In this document: in pieces, positions 58,111 through 64,000 of the stretch
How positions within the stretch are numbered: position 1 is the stretch's first letter
How the letters are laid out: each line of letters starts with the position of its first letter
Assembly: GCF_003710105.1 (NCBI RefSeq)
Contig: NZ_CP033325.1
Location: forward strand, 3,100,001 to 3,164,000
Length of the DNA: 64,000 bases
Source of the DNA: Georgenia faecalis
GTDB taxonomy: Bacteria; Actinomycetota; Actinomycetes; Actinomycetales; Actinomycetaceae
Direction of reading: 5' to 3'
The notes under the pieces: model-generated
The model's database searches: none
What the model was told of the DNA's origin: nothing
The model's input: the letters and a program-made list of their open reading frames with translations, nothing else
Made by a program: the position numbers and the translations under genes

Positions 58111-58143
58111 CCGCCGCACCCGCCACGGGGGCGGGTGCGGCGG
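58111..58143 (-). terminator. Second hairpin downstream of clpB
   Basis: Perfect 14-bp stem, CCGCCGCACCCGCC (58111-58124) and complement (58130-58143), loop ACGGG. It lies between clpB and the serine hydrolase promoter. Confidence 0.55.
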
Positions 58144-58181
58144 GCGTGCTGGGCACGTGCTGACAGGCGCATGGGCGGGCC

Positions 58182-58216
58182 CGGCCGCACCGCCGACGGT
58201 CCGGTCGGTGCGGCCG
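58182..58216 (-). terminator. First hairpin downstream of clpB
   Basis: CGGCCGCACCG (58182-58192) pairs with CGGTGCGGCCG (58206-58216), loop 13 nt, ending 10 nt after the clpB stop. Confidence 0.6.
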
Positions 58217-58225
58217 CGCCCGGCC

Positions 58226-60853
<2,628 letters not shown>

Positions 60854-60872
60854 CAGGTTTCCTCCATGCGGT

Positions 60873-60887
60873 GATCAGACTCTGATC
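60873..60887. promoter_or_regulatory. Perfect 15-bp palindrome in the clpB leader
   Basis: GATCAGA, a single C, then TCTGATC: perfect 7-bp arms. It lies 20-34 nt upstream of the clpB ATG, between it and the HspR-like site. It is not a known HspR or CIRCE sequence; its binder is unknown. It could also form a small RNA hairpin. Confidence 0.5.
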
Positions 60888-60905
60888 GGCACAACGTCCG
60901 CTGGA

Positions 60906-60926
60906 GTTGAGTCTATTCCGCTCAAC
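60906..60926. promoter_or_regulatory. HspR (HAIR)-like operator upstream of clpB
   Basis: GTTGAGT, seven nucleotides, then GCTCAAC. The HAIR consensus is CTTGAGT-N7-ACTCAAG, so spacing is exact and 12 of 14 half-site bases match. On the minus strand it contains TAGACT, a probable clpB -10, so HspR binding would block transcription. The HspR gene is not in the window. Confidence 0.65.
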
Positions 60927-61056
60927 CTCGATCCGCGAGCGGCCGACGGCCCCTCGGAGCGCCCCGAGAGGTCCCGTTCCGGCCGGGCCGCGGGGGCTTC
61001 GTCGGCACTGGGTCAGCCGCTCGACGCGCGCCATCCCGACGGGCACACTGGCGCGG

Positions 61057-61692
61057 GTGAGCACCCACAGCCTCGACGAGGCGAGCATGGTCTGGTCCCG
61101 CCCCGGCACACCGGGAGGGCACCTCGTCGTCCTCCTGCACGGGAAGTGGGGCGTGGCCGAGGACATGACCCGGATGTTCGACCGGCTCCCGCCGGAGGTG
61201 ACGGCCGTGTCGCTGCGTGGGCCCCGCCCGCTCGGCGAGCGCTGGGCGTGGGTGGACGCGGACCCCGCCTCGGAGAACGCCGCCGGGTTGGACGCGGCGG
61301 CCGCCGGCGTCGGCGCGTGGCTCGACGCGCAGGTGGGCTGGTCCTCCGTCGGCGTCGTCGGCTACTCCCAGGGGGGCGGCGTCACGCTCCAGCTGCTGCG
61401 CGAGCGTCCCGACCGCCTCGCCTACGCCGCCGTCCTCGCCGGCTTCATCGGCTCGGCCGAGGATCCCCGGGACGCGGCCGTCGCCACCGTGCGGCCCGCC
61501 GTGCTCTACGCCCGCGGCGACCTCGACGACGTCATCCCGCCCGAGTGGGTCTCTGGGCTCGAGGAGTGGCTGCACCGGTGCGCCACCCCGACCATCCGCC
61601 GCTACCCCGGCGTCGGCCACGACCTCACGGACGAGATGTTCGACGACGTCGGCGCCTTCGTGGCCGAGCAGCTGCGGGCGGCGGAGCAGTAG
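61057..61692 (+). CDS. Alpha/beta hydrolase, phospholipase/carboxylesterase type
   Basis: The 211-residue protein has HGKWGVAEDM after strand 3, nucleophile elbow VGYSQGG (Ser near 109), LYARGDLDDVIPP with the Asp and GVGHDLT with the His. It matches the small predicted-esterase group (PF02230-like); acyl substrate unknown. The GTG at 61057 follows CACACT (61044-61049) by 7 nt, giving a leaderless start. Confidence 0.85.
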   Translation: MSTHSLDEASMVWSRPGTPGGHLVVLLHGKWGVAEDMTRMFDRLPPEVTAVSLRGPRPLGERWAWVDADPASENAAGLDAAAAGVGAWLDAQVGWSSVGVVGYSQGGGVTLQLLRERPDRLAYAAVLAGFIGSAEDPRDAAVATVRPAVLYARGDLDDVIPPEWVSGLEEWLHRCATPTIRRYPGVGHDLTDEMFDDVGAFVAEQLRAAEQ

Positions 61693-61737
61693 GAGCGGGC
61701 GGCCGCCGGGGCGCGGCTGCGCAACCCGCGGGAACGA

Positions 61738-61794
61738 GCGAACTCGGCGCGAATCAGCGAACTGGGCGCGAATCAGCGAACTGGGCGCGAATCA
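61738..61794. repeat. Three tandem 19-bp intergenic repeats
   Basis: GCGAACTSGGCGCGAATCA (S = C or G) at 61738-61756, 61757-61775 and 61776-61794, followed by a partial fourth copy (GCGAACTCGACG). Units 2 and 3 are identical. They begin a longer repeat block in a convergent gap and are not coding in a convincing frame. Confidence 0.9.
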
Positions 61795-61834
61795 GCGAAC
61801 TCGACGCCCCGCCCCCTGCCGAGTTCGCCAGTCC

Positions 61835-61872
61835 GTGCCGAGTTCGATAGGCAGAACTAGCGAACTCGGCAC
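61835..61872. repeat. 12-bp inverted repeat within the intergenic repeat block
   Basis: GTGCCGAGTTCG (61835-61846) pairs perfectly with CGAACTCGGCAC (61861-61872) around a 14-nt loop that itself includes GAACTAG. A further copy, TGCCGAGTTCGC, lies at 61817-61828. It may serve as a terminator for the flanking convergent genes. Confidence 0.75.
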
Positions 61873-61878
61873 CAAACG

Positions 61879-61963
61879 GCGAACTCAGCGGGAACTAGCG
61901 AACTCGACGGGCCGGCAGCCGAGCCGCTCGCGAACTCAGCGGGAACTAGCGAACTCGACGGGC
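61879..61963. repeat. Perfect 34-bp direct repeat, 51-bp period
   Basis: Two identical 34-bp copies (61879-61912 and 61930-61963) are separated by 17 nt. Each contains GCGAACTCAGCGGGAACTAG followed by CGAACTCGACGGGC, that is, the same GCGAACT core as the 19-bp repeats. Gap 61693-61975 otherwise contains no gene. Confidence 0.9.
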
Positions 61964-61975
61964 GAGCAGGCCGCC

Positions 61976-63406
61976 CTAGGCCACCCCGGGCGCGAACGCC
62001 GGCCAGGGGTCGGCCGCCTCGAGCGCCGCGGCGAGGGCGAGCAGCAGCTCCTCGTCCCCGAGCCGGACGGCGCCGAGCTGGGCCCCGAACGGCAGCTCCA
62101 CGCCGTCGACCTCGGCCCGGTGGAGGGGCACGGAGATCGCCGGCGCCCCGAGGATGTTCCACGCGCTGGTCCACGGCGTGAACGCCTTCTGCGCCTCGAA
62201 GTCCGCGGCGGGGTCGGCGTCGTCGCGCATGGAGCCGACCGGTGCGGGCGGCTGCGCGAGGGTGGGGGTGACGACGACGTCGAGCCCCGCCCAGGCGGCG
62301 GCCGCCCGCCGCGCCAGCATCTGCACGGCGACGAGGGCGTTCGCGTAGTCGACCCCGGAGTAGCTCCGGCCCTGCTCGCGCATCCACCGGGTGAGCGGGG
62401 TGAGGAGCCCGTCCGCCTCCGGCGGGATCGGCGCGGAGAGCGCCCCCACGGCCCACAACGGCCGGAACGCCTCCCACTCCTGCGGCGTGAACGGCACCGG
62501 CGCCACGTCGACCACGTGCCCCATCCCCTCGAGCAGGGTGGCGGCGCGCCGGGCCGCGGCCACCGCCTCGGGGTGGACGGGGGCGCCGGCGACGTTGACC
62601 GGGTCGAGCAGCACCCCGACGCGCAGCGCTCCGGGGTCCCGGTCGCACGCGTCGAGGAAGGTCGTGCGCGGCGGCCGCGGGGTGTAGTGGTCCCCGGGCC
62701 ACGGGCGCGCGAGGACGTCGAGGAACGCGGCGGTGTCCCGCACGGTCCGGGTGAGGACGCCGTCGGCGGTGAGGGCGGAGCCGTCGACGCCGAGCGGCCC
62801 CTTCGACACGCGCCCCCGCGAGGGCTTGAGCCCGACGAGGCCGCAGGCGGCCGCCGGGATACGGATCGACCCGCCGCCGTCGTTCCCGTGGGCGACCGGC
62901 ACGATCCCGGCGGCGACGGCGGCCGCCGATCCCCCGCTCGACCCGCCGGCGCCACGCGTGCGGTCCCAGGGCGTGCGGGCGGGCGGGGCGACGTCGGGCT
63001 CGGTGTAGGGCGGCAGCCCCAGCTCCGGTGTGGTGGTCTTGCCGACCATGAGGGTGCCCGCCTCGCGCAGGCGCACGGCGACGCCGTCGTCGGCGGGGGC
63101 GACGTACCCCGCGAACGCGGCGCTGCCCGCCTCGAACGGCAGGCCGGCGACCATGACGAGGTCCTTCACCGGGCACGGGACGCCGAGGAAGGGCGGGAGG
63201 TCCGCGTCACCCCGCTCGAGGGTCTCCTCGGCCGCGCGTGCCTGGGACCGGGCGTGGTCCTCGGCGAGGTGGACGAAGGCGCCGACGCCCGGACCGAGGC
63301 GCCGGGCGCGCTCGAGGGTGTGGTCGAGGACCTCGGTGGGCGAGACGTCCCGGCGGCGGACCGCGGCGGCGAGGTCGAGGGCGCTGAGGTGGTGCAGCTC
63401 GCTCAT
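61976..63406 (-). CDS. Amidase signature family amidase
   Basis: The 476-residue enzyme shows the Ser-cisSer-Lys triad: PCPVKDLVM (Lys near 80), [14 protein letters not shown] with the cis-Ser and [13 protein letters not shown] with the nucleophile. Amidase-signature enzymes hydrolyse amides of many kinds; substrate is unknown. It is not GatA-like in context. TAGCCT (63413-63418) ends 6 nt before the ATG, fitting leaderless expression. Confidence 0.9.
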   Translation of the reverse strand: MSELHHLSALDLAAAVRRRDVSPTEVLDHTLERARRLGPGVGAFVHLAEDHARSQARAAEETLERGDADLPPFLGVPCPVKDLVMVAGLPFEAGSAAFAGYVAPADDGVAVRLREAGTLMVGKTTTPELGLPPYTEPDVAPPARTPWDRTRGAGGSSGGSAAAVAAGIVPVAHGNDGGGSIRIPAAACGLVGLKPSRGRVSKGPLGVDGSALTADGVLTRTVRDTAAFLDVLARPWPGDHYTPRPPRTTFLDACDRDPGALRVGVLLDPVNVAGAPVHPEAVAAARRAATLLEGMGHVVDVAPVPFTPQEWEAFRPLWAVGALSAPIPPEADGLLTPLTRWMREQGRSYSGVDYANALVAVQMLARRAAAAWAGLDVVVTPTLAQPPAPVGSMRDDADPAADFEAQKAFTPWTSAWNILGAPAISVPLHRAEVDGVELPFGAQLGAVRLGDEELLLALAAALEAADPWPAFAPGVA

Positions 63407-63504
63407 CGTCCGAGGCTAGTGGTCCCCCGCGCGACGGGTGCCGCCGCGAGACAGGCCCGTTCGGGTTGCCGCGCACGCCGGGGGCGCTCACGCTCGTTCG
63501 CACG

Positions 63505-63523
63505 CGGCACCACGGTGGTGCCG
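63505..63523. promoter_or_regulatory. Perfect 19-bp palindrome upstream of the antitoxin-like gene
   Basis: CGGCACCAC, one G, then GTGGTGCCG: 9-bp perfect arms. It ends just before the GGAGGGG ribosome site of the small gene at 63542. It could be an operator or an mRNA hairpin next to the ribosome site. Confidence 0.5.
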
Positions 63524-63541
63524 GCACGGAGGGGAGCAACG

Positions 63542-63706
63542 ATGGGTATCGCAGACAAGGCCAAGGACGCGGTCGGCGGCGAGAAGGGCAGCGACGCCGC
63601 GCTCGACAAGGGCGCGAACCTCGCCGACGACAAGACGGGCGGCAAGCACGCCGACAAGATCGACAAGGGCCAGGACGCCCTCGACGGCAAGATCGGCAGC
63701 GAGTAG
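63542..63706 (+). CDS. Antitoxin-like small protein (MT0933/Rv0909 family)
   Basis: The 54-residue, very hydrophilic protein begins MGIADKAKDAVGGEKGSDAA and has repeated Asp-Lys steps (LDKGANLADDKTGGKHADKIDKGQDAL). It fits the MT0933-type antitoxin family of Actinobacteria. No toxin gene is beside it, so a stand-alone or stress role is as likely as a toxin-antitoxin pair. GGAGGGG lies about 7 nt before the ATG. Confidence 0.8.
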   Translation: MGIADKAKDAVGGEKGSDAALDKGANLADDKTGGKHADKIDKGQDALDGKIGSE

Positions 63707-63717
63707 TCCCACCGCGG

Positions 63718-63743
63718 CGGCGGCCACCCGCGGGTGGCCGCCG
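63718..63743 (+). terminator. Long palindromic hairpin after the antitoxin-like gene
   Basis: CGGCGGCCACCCG (63718-63730) is immediately followed by its complement (63731-63743), a perfect 26-bp palindrome that folds to a stem of about 11 bp with a CGCG-type loop. Confidence 0.6.
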
Positions 63744-63815
63744 TCGCGCGCCGGGCCCCGGGCGTGGCATGGCCGCCCGGAGCGGCAGCCATCCGGGCCG
63801 TGATGGGATGGGCGG

Positions 63816-64000
63816 GTGACTGACGACACGCGCCCCGACGCACCGGCCGACCCGCACGCCTGGCTCGAGGAGGTCGAGGGGACCGCGCCCCTGGACTGGG
63901 TCCGCGAGCGCAACGCGCACGCCACGGCCGTCCTGGAGGCCAGCCCCCGCTTCGCCGAGCTGCGCGCCGGCGTCCTCGAGGTCCTCGACTCCACCGACAA
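63816..64000 (+). CDS. Prolyl oligopeptidase family serine peptidase (N-terminal part, runs off window)
   Basis: From GTG 63816 the frame is open to the window end (61 codons). The opening TDDTRPDAPADPHAWLEEVEG, then APLDWVRERNAHATAVLEASPRFAEL, is the N-terminal signature of S9A prolyl oligopeptidases (DPYxWLE-VeG...W---N). The propeller and catalytic domains lie beyond the window, so activity cannot be judged. Confidence 0.82.
   Translation, partial: MTDDTRPDAPADPHAWLEEVEGTAPLDWVRERNAHATAVLEASPRFAELRAGVLEVLDSTD

Noticed and set aside
61738-61963. CRISPR array
   Set aside because: The repeat units are contiguous or differ in length (19 and 34 bp), spacers of constant length are absent, and no cas gene is present.
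63542-63706. Complete toxin-antitoxin operon
   Set aside because: No toxin-like gene lies within the downstream 300 nt; the next gene is a prolyl oligopeptidase.

Overview
The window is very GC-rich (roughly 73-75% by eye) and densely coded. Almost every real gene has G or C in third codon positions, GTG starts are common, and many start codons sit 6-8 nt behind a TANNNT-like -10 box, as in leaderless actinobacterial transcripts. The gene content is actinobacterial: a BldC-type regulator, a DUF3073 protein, DUF3618 and holin-like envelope proteins, a PurS/PurQ/PurL synthase, an Rv0909/MT0933-type antitoxin-like protein, LppM, and a thiolase-FabG4-MaoC operon like mycobacterial fadA2-fabG4-htdX. 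Sortase-type tails (LPSTG, LPNTG) and the overall style suggest Micrococcales (Cellulomonas/Georgenia-like). That placement is inference, not read from a marker gene.

Layout. 1-8.3 kb (minus): a rhamnose-type ABC importer (permease, permease, double ATPase) with a LacI-type operator, then two secreted enzymes, a BNR_4 propeller protein and a GH78 alpha-L-rhamnosidase, that share a C-terminal module. 8.4-11.9 kb (plus): ABC ATPase and large FtsX-type permease. 11.9-14.6 kb: wall-anchored ExeM/NucH-type endonuclease. 14.9-16.4 kb: envelope proteins, bldC and the DUF3073 gene. 16.6-24.1 kb (minus): purM-purF, an RNB-domain ribonuclease, a small membrane protein, a sterol-carrier-family protein and a wall-anchored 5'-nucleotidase. 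24.2-30.4 kb: MFS exporter, cutC, gdhA, purL and a small membrane protein. 30.5-32.4 kb (plus): histidine phosphatase behind a 21-codon upstream ORF, and a DUF2804 protein. 32.4-39 kb: acyl-CoA oxidase-like flavoprotein and TetR regulator, divergent from thiolase-FabG4-MaoC hydratase. 39.0-39.1 kb: a cluster of DnaA-box-like 9-mers in a convergent gap. 39.1-47.5 kb: YceI, purQ-purS, purC, purD, LppM, a 2,3-butanediol-type dehydrogenase, purA and DUF3151. 47.6-50.7 kb: STAS protein, SpoIIE phosphatase fused to an RsbW-like kinase domain, second STAS protein. 50.8-57.2 kb: class II aldolase, SpoU methyltransferase, LemA, pyrE, SDR, xthA and a patatin-like lipase. 57.2-64 kb: serine hydrolase, clpB with an HspR-like operator, esterase-like hydrolase, a repeat-filled convergent gap, amidase, the antitoxin-like small protein, and the start of a prolyl oligopeptidase.

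How the genes fit together. Eight de novo purine genes (purM, F, L, Q, S, C, D, A) lie on the minus strand in four blocks separated by unrelated genes, like one ancestral cluster opened by insertions. The two wall-anchored nucleic-acid enzymes could supply nucleosides from extracellular DNA. The first 8 kb read as one carbohydrate unit: secreted enzymes release L-rhamnose and the ABC system imports it. The STAS/SpoIIE genes form a partner-switching module with no sigma factor nearby.

No rRNA, tRNA, insertion sequence, prophage or CRISPR array was recognised. No gap exceeds 300 bases. The longest gaps (14587-14883, 15926-16218, 61693-61975) are described.
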